From a virus: 25,099 bases of DNA. The translations under genes and the position numbers were made by a program. Of this stretch, positions 11,675-18,471 are shown piece after piece. The stretch's first letter is position 1, and the number at the start of each line of letters is the position of its first letter. The notes beneath the pieces are model-generated. The model did no database searches, was not told the DNA's origin, and saw only the letters and a program-made list of their open reading frames with translations. The DNA lies in IMG/VR virus record IMGVR_UViG_3300033981_002502, positions 1-25,099 of that record. One strand, given 5' to 3'.

Positions 11675-12565
11675 CTACGCATCGAAAGCTTCCCAAGTGT
11701 AGGAGAGCTCTACACGTAGCTTGTGTAGGGCTTTTTTGTACATGGCGGAGATGCGATATCGCGATATGTTCAGCTCTTCCGATAGCTGATGCAAGCTGCG
11801 CTTCTCAAAGTACAGTGATTGCACGATCAGATGCTGTGTTGGATCGAGCGTGCCGAGTGCTCGGTAGAGCAGCTCTTCGCGCTCGGTGGATAGAACCGCT
11901 AGGTCCGGGGATTCATTGATGGTGGGGTTGTCAGTAGTGAGTACCTCGAGGATGGATGTATCCGATAGCTGGCAAAGGGAATCGATAGACGTGCAATCGG
12001 TGATGGTGCAGCTGACTAAAGTCTCGGTTATGCGCTCACAGGGGAGGTCGAGCTCAGTGCTCAGCTCCTCGAGGGTGGGAGGTCTGCCATAAGCTGCAGT
12101 TAATGTGTGCATTGTGCGGCGTATTTTTGTAGCTAAATCCTGTACGTTAATTGGTAGCCGTATCGTGCGGGATGAATTGTAGAGCGCGCGTGATATCGAC
12201 TGACGAATCCACCAGTAGCTGTAAGTGCTAAAGGCGTAGCCGCGGGTAGGGTCGAAGAGCTCGATACCGCGGATGAGGCCGAGGCTGCCCTCCTGAATGA
12301 GGTCGCTCAGCTCGAGGCCACGGTTCTGGTAGCGCTTGGCGAGGTGGACAACGAGCCGCAGATTGGTGCGCACCATGATGTCCAGGGAGCGCTTGCCGAG
12401 CCGGGCAACGTGAGCGGGAGCGGCGGTGCGATCGGGCTCGGAGGCACCGGGTGGTGTGTAGTCGACCCAGGCGCGGATGCGGTAGGCGTGGCGGAGCTGC
12501 GCTTCGCGGGAGAGGATCGGGTGCCGGGCGATGTCGCTGAGGTACTTGGAGATGAGATCCGACAT
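11675..12565 (-). CDS. Phage-encoded group-2-type sigma-70 factor, 296 aa
   Basis: The protein should redirect RNA polymerase. Region 1.2-like sequence lies at residues 4-35 (LISKYLSDIARHPILSREAQL). Region 2 spans 66-130 and is well conserved: NLRLVVHLAKRYQNRGLELSDLIQEGSLGLIRGIELFDPTRGYAFSTYSYWWIRQSISRAL. Region 3 spans about 133-190 and region 4 about 226-290. The layout matches cyanobacterial group 2 sigma factors (about 300-400 aa), without a long N-terminal extension. In region 4.2 the recognition helix reads ISRYRISAMY (267-276), where host factors have VTRERIRQIE, so several -35-contacting residues differ. In region 2.4 Gln122 is kept, but the residue equivalent to Thr440 of E. coli RpoD is Ser125. 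It is the last gene of a leftward operon. Confidence 0.9.
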   Translation of the reverse strand: MSDLISKYLSDIARHPILSREAQLRHAYRIRAWVDYTPPGASEPDRTAAPAHVARLGKRSLDIMVRTNLRLVVHLAKRYQNRGLELSDLIQEGSLGLIRGIELFDPTRGYAFSTYSYWWIRQSISRALYNSSRTIRLPINVQDLATKIRRTMHTLTAAYGRPPTLEELSTELDLPCERITETLVSCTITDCTSIDSLCQLSDTSILEVLTTDNPTINESPDLAVLSTEREELLYRALGTLDPTQHLIVQSLYFEKRSLHQLSEELNISRYRISAMYKKALHKLRVELSYTWEAFDA

Positions 12566-12581
12566 GGCTCAGGCGGCAGGC

Positions 12582-12785
12582 TCAAGCGGCGGGTGAGCTG
12601 TGGAGGTCTCGGACCAGGGAGCCGAGGAGCCAGGCTCGGGCGTGAGCGAGGCCGTGCTGCTTCGCAAGTCTGAAGTACAGCTCGCTGTAGGGACCAGTGA
12701 CTGGGTTACGGCGGATTGTTTCAGCAGATGCGCTGGAGGTGAGGCGTATGTACTGGGGCAGCACAGTGGCGAGATGAGAGTCCAC
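12582..12785 (-). CDS. Small hypothetical protein, 67 aa (GTG start)
   Basis: The product begins at a GTG (12785), which shares a base with the TAG of the upstream gene (TAGTG). The sequence MDSHLATVLPQYIRLTSSASAETIRRNPVTGPYSELYFRLAKQHGLAHARAWLLGSLVRDLHSSPAA is helical and basic; no family recognised. It sits 16 bp before the sigma gene. Confidence 0.6.
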   Translation of the reverse strand: MDSHLATVLPQYIRLTSSASAETIRRNPVTGPYSELYFRLAKQHGLAHARAWLLGSLVRDLHSSPAA

Positions 12786-12970
12786 TAGACGGTGATTTTT
12801 AGCTGAACGTAGTATGCGGTAGAGGAAGAACCGAAGCGAGAAACAGGAGTAATGATTAAGTCGTCAACGGTTGTTCCGGTAATCTCGCTGAAGTCATTAA
12901 GGGTGGCTGTGATGTGCTTTTCTAGATGTTCGATCTGCTGACGCAGTTCAAGGACAGTTAGAGTGGTCAT
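12785..12970 (-). CDS. Small hypothetical protein, 61 aa
   Basis: The product MTTLTVLELRQQIEHLEKHITATLNDFSEITGTTVDDLIITPVSRFGSSSTAYYVQLKITV has an N-terminal coiled-coil helix and a C-terminal beta strand pair. The pattern LxxEIxxxIxxFExxTGxxVxxI...YxVxxxI is shared by many small phage proteins of unknown function. The start overlaps the dNMP kinase stop as ATGA. Confidence 0.7.
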   Translation of the reverse strand: MTTLTVLELRQQIEHLEKHITATLNDFSEITGTTVDDLIITPVSRFGSSSTAYYVQLKITV

Positions 12971-13578
12971 ACAGATACCGTGTACTCATTAAAAGCTACA
13001 ATGTCGTCGATATCAGCGTATAAGGCTTCCAGCGATTTATTGTTATCAATAATGTGCGTGAAGCCTATGGAGTAATCGTTCTCGGGGTCAGCGAGGGCGC
13101 GGAGGTGATCGAGGCTGCCCTCGGAGGCGTGGCGGGTGTTGCGCTTGACACCGGGGCGAGTGACCTTCCAGAGCTGGGCGCCGAAGCGATCGAGGTGGGC
13201 GGCCTCGTTAGGGAAGCGCATGTCGTCGACGACGACGCGGGTGATCCCCTGGAGGTGGAGGCGCATGTAGCGGGAGGTCCAGCAGCGGAGCCAGATCTCG
13301 GGGTGGACGCAGTCGCGGCCCCACTCGGTGCCGAGGGTGCGGAGCAGGTGGCGGGCGTCGACGTGTTCGTCGATCTCGGGGAGGGGCGCAGTCTTGGCGA
13401 CGTGTGTCATGTGGTGGGCGTCCTGGGCGCTGTAGCCGAAGTCCAGCAGCAGGGTGCTGATCATGGATTTCAAGGGCTCGGCGAAGCTGAGGTGGGTGTA
13501 GTCGTGGTGGGTGACGAGGTGATCAGCGATGGCTGATTTGCCGCTGCCGGCGGCGGGGGAGTAGATGCCGATGAGCAT
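12967..13578 (-). CDS. Deoxynucleoside monophosphate kinase, 203 aa
   Basis: The enzyme phosphorylates dNMPs to dNDPs for phage DNA synthesis, in the style of T4 gp1. The P-loop is at residues 8-16 (PAAGSGKSA). SFAEPLKSMISTLL follows (the AxPLK motif of the family), then HLLRTLGTEWGRDCVHPEIWLRCW, a block diagnostic for this kinase, and VVVDDMRFPNEA as the second phosphate-binding loop (DD-RFxNE). The protein is of normal length. It lies in the replication operon beside the exonuclease and acts with ThyX to build the dTTP pool. Confidence 0.9.
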   Translation of the reverse strand: MLIGIYSPAAGSGKSAIADHLVTHHDYTHLSFAEPLKSMISTLLLDFGYSAQDAHHMTHVAKTAPLPEIDEHVDARHLLRTLGTEWGRDCVHPEIWLRCWTSRYMRLHLQGITRVVVDDMRFPNEAAHLDRFGAQLWKVTRPGVKRNTRHASEGSLDHLRALADPENDYSIGFTHIIDNNKSLEALYADIDDIVAFNEYTVSV

Positions 13579-13580
13579 GA

Positions 13581-13970
13581 TCAGTGCTTGAGGTAGAGGG
13601 GGTAGAGGAGAACGAGAACCCAGGCATACACGGCTTTGCCGGCCTCGGTGTAGAGCGGGGGTGGCTCGCTGCCGTTTTGCGTGGGGTCTCCGAGTACTTC
13701 CCAGAGCATGCGAGCGAGATTCTTGACGTTGTAGTCGCTTACCTCGTCGTTGGCTAGGAGAGCGCAGAGCGATGTCAGAACGTGGGAAGCTGTGAGCTCA
13801 AAGTTCAAACCTGTGGTTGTAGTGAGGTCGCGGTACAGCTCTAAGGTGTCGGGGCTATTGGTATCTTCCAGGCAGGTGGTATCGATACCGCGAGCTTGGG
13901 CATGCTGTACAAGCAGTGCGCCACCAATCACGTTGGAGACAAGCGCATGAATTGGGGTTGTTTCAGTCAT
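13581..13970 (-). CDS. Hypothetical helical protein, 129 aa
   Basis: The product MTETTPIHALVSNVIGGALLVQHAQARGIDTTCLEDTNSPDTLELYRDLTTTTGLNFELTASHVLTSLCALLANDEVSDYNVKNLARMLWEVLGDP...AGKAVYAWVLVLLYPLYLKH is mostly helical. Its last 20 residues (YAWVLVLLYPLYLKH) are hydrophobic and may touch the membrane or a partner protein. No family recognised. The start overlaps the stop of the exonuclease gene (ATGA) and it is 2 bp from the kinase. Confidence 0.65.
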   Translation of the reverse strand: MTETTPIHALVSNVIGGALLVQHAQARGIDTTCLEDTNSPDTLELYRDLTTTTGLNFELTASHVLTSLCALLANDEVSDYNVKNLARMLWEVLGDPTQNGSEPPPLYTEAGKAVYAWVLVLLYPLYLKH

Positions 13971-14647
13971 GCGCGGGCTCGGGTAAAGCGTTTGATGCGA
14001 GCTTCAAAGTGCTGTATGTATTGGGTGAGTTGACGAGGGGAGAGTTCTTCGATTTGAGGGGGTTCGTCGGGGATAGCTACAACGATCAGGGCGCGAGTGA
14101 TGTTGAGGCCTTGTGGTTTGTAGACATAGTTGGCAGCGGCTGTGTAAGCAGCTACCTGCAAGGAGTACTCGTACATCTTGGCTGGGTTGCGGATTTTGTC
14201 CGCGGTTTTCCAATCAAGTAGAGAAGGTTGCTCGCCGTCGTCGTCTAAGTAGGCAATGCAATCGAATGTCCCTGCGTAGCGAAGCGGGTGGTAAATGGCA
14301 CCTTCCATTACGAGAGGTTTACGCACTCGATCAAGGAAGGCTCGTGAGCTGTTCCAGTAGGGGGTGTTGAGGAAGTCAAAACCAGGCTCGGTGCCGTCGA
14401 GCAGATAGCGCTCGACAGCGTCGTGATGGCGGGTGCCGCGGAAGCTGGCCAGGTTGCAGATGAAGTCAGCGCGGGCTTCGCCTACGGACTCGCGCCAGGC
14501 CTGCAGGCCGGTGCTGTCGCGGGTGCTGCTCAGGATGGTGGTGACAGAGCTGCAGGGACCGAGGGGTGTGGAGTAGCTGCGTTCGCCGTTCTCGTGGGAG
14601 CGGACCGGTTCGTACTTGGGGAGACCGCGGATGGCGTCAGTTGTCAT
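13967..14647 (-). CDS. PD-(D/E)XK exonuclease (RecB/MGME1-like), 226 aa
   Basis: The nuclease core is complete by motif: helix GTRHHDAVERYL (71-82), Glu115 (VMEGAIY), Asp129 in YAGTFDCIAYL, the D-x-K pair D145/K147 in LLDWKTA, and the QxxxY motif Q164-Y168 in YSLQVAAYTAA. These define the Cas4/RecB/MGME1-type exonucleases. Phages use them for recombination, host DNA breakdown or end processing. It is the second enzyme of a leftward operon with SSB upstream and dNMP kinase downstream. Its start lies 11 bp inside the XRE gene, so the two are coupled. Confidence 0.9.
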   Translation of the reverse strand: MTTDAIRGLPKYEPVRSHENGERSYSTPLGPCSSVTTILSSTRDSTGLQAWRESVGEARADFICNLASFRGTRHHDAVERYLLDGTEPGFDFLNTPYWNSSRAFLDRVRKPLVMEGAIYHPLRYAGTFDCIAYLDDDGEQPSLLDWKTADKIRNPAKMYEYSLQVAAYTAAANYVYKPQGLNITRALIVVAIPDEPPQIEELSPRQLTQYIQHFEARIKRFTRARA

Positions 14648-14870
14648 AGGGGACGCCCTCGAGGGGGAGCAGGAGGGCGTTGGCGTCGCATTTGAAGACG
14701 CGCATGAGATCAGTGAGAATGTTCGGGTCGATTAGCTTGGTTTTGCCGCTGGCTATGCGACCCAGGGAATATGGAGAGATTCCAGCGGACTCGGCAACAT
14801 CGCGCAGTGTGAGTTCTGTGCGGAATAGGTGGAAGCGGATGTTGCGACCCAGCAGCTTTGTGGTATCCAT
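14637..14870 (-). CDS. XRE/Cro-type helix-turn-helix regulator, 77 aa
   Basis: The product MDTTKLLGRNIRFHLFRTELTLRDVAESAGISPYSLGRIASGKTKLIDPNILTDLMRVFKCDANALL is a single HTH_3 domain. Helices 2 and 3 of the DNA-binding unit are TLRDVAESAGIS and PYSLGRIASGKT (residues about 20-43). Its size suits a Cro- or repressor-like protein that binds as a dimer; there is no separate dimerisation or cleavage domain. The gene lies just past the terminator of the SSB gene, so expression needs read-through or its own promoter. A possible target is the TGAGACT family of sites (inference). Confidence 0.85.
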   Translation of the reverse strand: MDTTKLLGRNIRFHLFRTELTLRDVAESAGISPYSLGRIASGKTKLIDPNILTDLMRVFKCDANALLLPLEGVPYDN

Positions 14871-14886
14871 CGAGGTGTAAAGGAAA

Positions 14887-14907
14887 GGGGGAGCTTTGAG
14901 CTCCCCC
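14887..14907 (-). terminator. Terminator after the SSB-like gene
   Basis: A perfect nine-pair stem (GGGGGAGCT / AGCTCCCCC, loop TTG on the + strand) is followed, reading leftward, by TTTCCTTT. It lies 12 bp after the SSB stop codon and 17 bp before the XRE start. The T-tract is interrupted, so partial read-through into XRE and the exonuclease is likely. Confidence 0.65.
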
Positions 14908-14918
14908 GTTGGATAGGA

Positions 14919-15452
14919 TTAAGCGGAAGCTTCAGCAAACGGATCTTCGCCGTCGAATAGACGGTTCAGATCACACTTGAGTTCGTCAAAGCGCTTTTGA
15001 ATGTCAGCTTTGATCGCTTTAGGAGGTGCGGCGACTAGGGTGTACTCGGTCTTTTTACCTTCGCCAGTTTTTCCGATCTTAACGTCGTAGGCGGTAGGGT
15101 CGCCGTAGTCTTCGTCGGAGATGAACTTAAAAAGCTGATCCATCAGAGTCTTCTGAGTGATCTGCAGAATCTTGAAGTCATCAGCGGAGTAGTCATAGAC
15201 AAGACCAGCGATGAAACGCTTAACGGTCTGGTAGCCCTCCTGCTGGCGGATGTTGGCGGGCAGCTCCTCGGGCTTGGTTTCCCAGCGGATGGGCTTGTTG
15301 TCGTTGGTCCAAGCCTCGAAGCCGGTGATACCAGAGCCGAAGAAACGCACTCGGACTTCTTCGGTGATCTTGGAGGGGTTCAGGTAGCGGCCGGAACCGG
15401 ACGACTCCTTGGAGATCTCCTCGATGGCGTCGGGTGATAGGAATGCTGACAT
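14919..15452 (-). CDS. Single-stranded DNA-binding protein-like, 177 aa
   Basis: The central core follows phage SSB/gp32-like proteins: FKILQITQKTLMDQLFKFISDEDYGDPTAYDVKIGKTGEGKKTEYTLVAAPPK (residues about 92-144). This matches the known 'ILEITQKTIxxxIxxLxxDxDWGDPxxYDIxIxRTGEGxxTxYxVxPxP' pattern. The C-terminus DGEDPFAEASA is acidic with an aromatic, as in SSB tails that recruit replication partners. It should coat single-stranded DNA at the phage fork. It has its own promoter (15519-15547) and terminator, suggesting higher dosage than the genes that follow. Confidence 0.85.
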   Translation of the reverse strand: MSAFLSPDAIEEISKESSGSGRYLNPSKITEEVRVRFFGSGITGFEAWTNDNKPIRWETKPEELPANIRQQEGYQTVKRFIAGLVYDYSADDFKILQITQKTLMDQLFKFISDEDYGDPTAYDVKIGKTGEGKKTEYTLVAAPPKAIKADIQKRFDELKCDLNRLFDGEDPFAEASA

Positions 15453-15518
15453 GTGGCGAAATCCCTCGAATAGTGGGTGATGTGCCAGAGGTGCGGGGGT
15501 TACCGCCCTCTTGTGCAG

Positions 15519-15547
15519 ATCCTAGTGGATTGACATGACCTTGTCAA
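15519..15547 (-). promoter_or_regulatory. Leftward promoter of the SSB/replication operon
   Basis: Leftward TTGACA (15547-15542), exactly 17 bp, then TAGGAT (15524-15519): a good sigma-70-type promoter, with transcription starting near 15512 and a leader of about 60 nt before the SSB ATG. The -35 is one arm of a perfect inverted repeat TTGACA-TGACCT-TGTCAA (15530-15547), a likely operator. Confidence 0.65.
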
Positions 15548-15575
15548 CGCTACCCGGACGCTTATGCAGAAATCG

Positions 15576-15595
15576 ATGAGTCTATTGAGACTCAT
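15576..15595. promoter_or_regulatory. Inverted repeat with TGAGACT (ATGAGTC / GACTCAT)
   Basis: ATGAGTC (15576-15582) and GACTCAT (15589-15595) form a perfect 7-bp inverted repeat around a six-base centre. It contains TGAGACT (15586-15592), the heptamer found repeatedly at 10859-10940 and 18584-18600. It lies between the leftward SSB promoter and the rightward primase gene. Confidence 0.5.
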
Positions 15596-15609
15596 GCAGG
15601 CGGGTTGTG

Positions 15610-15682
15610 CCCCCTGCTGGGGGTGGTTACGGTGAACCACGGCCAAGAAAAAACCCCCTGCGGGTGGCAGGGGGTCTTGGCC
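15610..15682. repeat. Three consecutive hairpins upstream of the primase-helicase gene
   Basis: Hairpin 1: CCCCC/GGGGG (15610-15623). Hairpin 2: GTGGTT/AACCAC (15623-15640). Hairpin 3: GGCCAAG/CTTGGCC enclosing ACCCCCTGC/GCAGGGGGT (15641-15682), with a run of six A on the left inner side. Read leftward, the inner stem of hairpin 3 is followed by TTTTTT, a strong terminator form. Read rightward it is a structured 5' leader ending 23 bp before the ATG at 15706. It may block leftward read-through or regulate primase. Confidence 0.65.
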
Positions 15683-15705
15683 TTCACTTGCTTCCACAGA
15701 TCGTA

Positions 15706-18468
15706 ATGGACAAAGAGAACAAAAGCAACGGTGCGGACTTGCTACAAGGTCGCGCCATTGAGTTGCTACGGCGAGACGTATTTCCTGATGGCTGGGCTTT
15801 TGTGCCCGTAGCTGGCAAGGCCACTTTCGTCAAAGAATGGAGCACCAAACCGCTGACGCGGATTGAGTGCATGACGGCCTACCAGCTCAGGCAGGACTAC
15901 GTCGGCCTAGGCGTTGTTACGGGATCGTTCTCGGGGGGACTGATTGCTTTGGACATCGATGGGCCTGAAGCAGATGCGCGCTATTGCGAGGTAGCGGGCG
16001 CTGAGTACGAGCCTTATGGCGAGGAGCGGACGATGTCGTGGACATCGGGTAAGCCGGGGCGTCGGCAGATCCTCTACCAGGTTCCGAAGCGGCTGGTGAC
16101 CGAGCTCGAGCATGTCAAGACGCTGATTCTGCGCACCGATGACGGTGGATGGCATCTGGGGCATGGGGATACCAACCGTGGTGCCGGTGGTGACGTGGAT
16201 GCGATCAGCGGGGCGGCCTACGAAGAAGTGGTGCTGCGGTTCAACGCATGCCAGAGCGTTGTGCCGGGGTCACCACACCCGGATACCAAGCAGCCCTATC
16301 GGTTCCTCAACTACAACGAGGGCCAGGTAGCGACGACACCGCAGTGGGTGCTGGATGTGCTGCGGCCGTATCGGAAGCCGGTGCAGTGGCTGTCTGAGGC
16401 GGAGCAGAAGGAGGTCATGAGCGACCTCGGGGGGCTGACGGCTGTGCCGCCGCGGCAGATCCGCGGGTGGTTCTTCAAGGAGGAGGTGCAGGCGTTGCTG
16501 CGACCTCGGTTGGAGCAGTTGGTGTTCCGCCACGAGGTGTTCGACAAGTACGGGTGGAAGAGCCGCAGCGGGGAGAGGCCGCAGCGGATGAGCGGTTGCC
16601 CATGGCATGGAGGCCGCAGTGGCACAACGTTCCAGTACGCCGAAGAGACCGGGTGCTGGGACTGCAAGGCGTGCGGGGTGGGGGGTGACGTCCTCGATTT
16701 TGTGCACAAGATCCGCACCAAGGACATGCACGCCGGGCGGCCAAACGGGCCCGATCTCGAGGCCTATGTGGCAGAGCTGGCCGGCGAGCTCGGGTACGAC
16801 TATCCGGCGTGTGCGACGGCGACGGAGGTCACCATCAAGGATGCACCGCTGAAGCGGCTGACAGGGGAAGAGTTCTTCACGACAGCGGAGCGGATCATCA
16901 ATGGGTACGACAACGCGGAGCTGGCGCACTACCAGCTGATGGAGCTGGTGCGCGACTCGGGGTTGACCCACGTCTACAAGTCGGGGCCGCAGGTGGAGTC
17001 CGCGCTCGAGCGGTTTCTGCTGCACCAGGAGCAGGTGGTAACGGATCCGCAGTGGCAGGAGAAGGTGCGGGGTGACCGGGACTATCTGATCCCGGACTTT
17101 CTGTCGAAGCCGTCCTCGGTGATGCTGCATGCCCGCGGAGGCATGGGTAAGACGCGACTGGCCGTGCTGATCTCCAAGATTGTGGGGCAGAAGCGCCCGA
17201 TGAAAGTGCGGGGGCTGACGGTGGAGCCGACAGTCTCGGGGAATGTGCTGTTCATCGGCAACGACATGTCGATGACGGACTATGCGGAGTACTTCGATCA
17301 GCAGGGGATCGATTCCAGCGGGGCTGATCGCTGGATGCACTTCAAGCCGCAGTGGCAGCAGAGCCAGTACCGGGTGCTGGTGCGGTGGCTGGAGGAGATC
17401 AAGCCGGTGCTGGTGGTGGTCGACTCGCTGACCTCGGTGAGCATGATGATCGCCGCCAAGGAGTACGAGAAGGAGTACGCCAACACGCTGTACCGCTTGG
17501 CGCGGGAGAACGGCACGGCGTTTCCGGCGACGACGTTCCTGTGGATCCACCACAACACGAAGGACGGCACGAAGTTCCGAGGGACGGACACGTTGCGGAA
17601 TGCGGTGCACGAGACCTGGGAGCTCAAGGATCTGACGGATGAGGATCGGGCGCAGTACGGCGACCATGCGCTCATCCTCGAGATCGACAAGAGCCGGGGC
17701 ATGCGAGGTGGTGACCGCTTCCTGGTGCGGGAGGACATCGAGGAGGCGCTGAGCATCGAGGACCTGACGCCGACCGTGACCCGGGAGAACGGAGGCAACG
17801 GGGATGAGCAACCGCGGACGATCGTTCTCGGGCTACTCAAGGAGGCTGAGGTGCCGATGACGGCCAAGGAGCTGCGTTATGCGCTGAATGCGCGGCTGGC
17901 GGGGCGCAGGGGGCCGGGGACGTGTGTGAGTGAGAAGACGGTGAAGCGGTGGGTGCAGCGGTGGGTTGTTGCCGGTCTCGTGGAGGAGTCGGTGGTGAGA
18001 CAGCCGGAGGGCAAGAAGGGACATCCTTGGACAGCCTTCAGCCTTAAAACCCCCATATACCAGGCACAGGATGTCCGTAAATGCCCAGAATTCTTTCAGG
18101 GGCCTTCCGCTGCAAGGGATTTGAATTACGGACACGCGTTGTCCGTAAATGCCGAGGAGGGCGGTTTGTCCGTAAATGCCGAGGGCGTAATCGGGACAGT
18201 CTCAGGTGAGACAGACGAGACCCGGCTGCCTGTGGAAAGCGTTGTGGAAAAACCCACTGAAGAGCCTCCAACATTTACGGACAAAACGGACACACAAGGG
18301 GGGTTGTCCGTAAATGCGGCGGCCGAAACCCACTCCAGCACAGAGATTCCCGAGGACGCGCCTGCATTTACGGACACGCTCTCGGAGATATATGGGACCC
18401 CCCTCTCTACGCAGGACTACGGAGACTGGGACGACACCGGGTGGGGTGGCTCTTCCGGCAACCGCTGA
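15706..18468 (+). CDS. Primase-polymerase/helicase fusion, 920 aa
   Basis: The protein should prime and unwind phage DNA. Residues 10-230 form an AEP-type primase-polymerase domain: the catalytic pair D83-x-D85 in ALDIDGP, then WTSGKPGRRQILYQ and CQSVVPGSPHPDTKQPYRF. A zinc finger follows (C298, H301, C317/C320, C323: CPWH...CWDCKAC), as in CHC2 primases. The helicase part has Walker A GGMGKT (478-483, K482) and Walker B VLVVVDS (D573), as in RepA/DnaB-like ATPases. A winged helix (TAKELRYAL...VSEKTVKRWVQRWVVAGLVEE) ends near residue 780. The last 135 residues are low-complexity with repeated LSVNA and FTD peptides encoded by the iterons (see repeat). The start at 15706 was chosen because the upstream in-frame part is the hairpin leader. 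Confidence 0.9.
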   Translation: MDKENKSNGADLLQGRAIELLRRDVFPDGWAFVPVAGKATFVKEWSTKPLTRIECMTAYQLRQDYVGLGVVTGSFSGGLIALDIDGPEADARYCEVAGAEYEPYGEERTMSWTSGKPGRRQILYQVPKRLVTELEHVKTLILRTDDGGWHLGHGDTNRGAGGDVDAISGAAYEEVVLRFNACQSVVPGSPHPDTKQPYRFLNYNEGQVATTPQWVLDVLRPYRKPVQWLSEAEQKEVMSDLGGLTAVPPRQIRGWFFKEEVQALLRPRLEQLVFRHEVFDKYGWKSRSGERPQRMSGCPWHGGRSGTTFQYAEETGCWDCKACGVGGDVLDFVHKIRTKDMHAGRPNGPDLEAYVAELAGELGYDYPACATATEVTIKDAPLKRLTGEEFFTTAERIINGYDNAELAHYQLMELVRDSGLTHVYKSGPQVESALERFLLHQEQVVTDPQWQEKVRGDRDYLIPDFLSKPSSVMLHARGGMGKTRLAVLISKIVGQKRPMKVRGLTVEPTVSGNVLFIGNDMSMTDYAEYFDQQGIDSSGADRWMHFKPQWQQSQYRVLVRWLEEIKPVLVVVDSLTSVSMMIAAKEYEKEYANTLYRLARENGTAFPATTFLWIHHNTKDGTKFRGTDTLRNAVHETWELKDLTDEDRAQYGDHALILEIDKSRGMRGGDRFLVREDIEEALSIEDLTPTVTRENGGNGDEQPRTIVLGLLKEAEVPMTAKELRYALNARLAGRRGPGTCVSEKTVKRWVQRWVVAGLVEESVVRQPEGKKGHPWTAFSLKTPIYQAQDVRKCPEFFQGPSAARDLNYGHALSVNAEEGGLSVNAEGVIGTVSGETDETRLPVESVVEKPTEEPPTFTDKTDTQGGLSVNAAAETHSSTEIPEDAPAFTDTLSEIYGTPLSTQDYGDWDDTGWGGSSGNR
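18072..18376. repeat. Iteron-like repeats inside the 3' end of the primase-helicase gene
   Basis: TGTCCGTAAATGC(C) occurs four times in direct orientation (18072-18085, 18140-18153, 18167-18180, 18305-18317) and twice inverted (18272-18283, 18364-18376). A shorter inverted piece (TTACGGACA) lies at 18126-18134. The copies encode different peptides: VRKC once, LSVNA three times and FTD twice. The repeats are therefore conserved as DNA, not as protein. A perfect palindrome GTCTCA-GG-TGAGAC (18199-18212) sits among them. This looks like the iteron array of a replication origin or a binding site for the gene's own product. Confidence 0.75.
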
Positions 18469-18471
18469 GGC

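Noticed and set aside
16270-17811. 513-aa open frame on the minus strand
   Set aside because: It is fully antisense to the primase-helicase gene and has a His/Leu/Pro/Arg-rich composition typical of GC-rich shadow frames.
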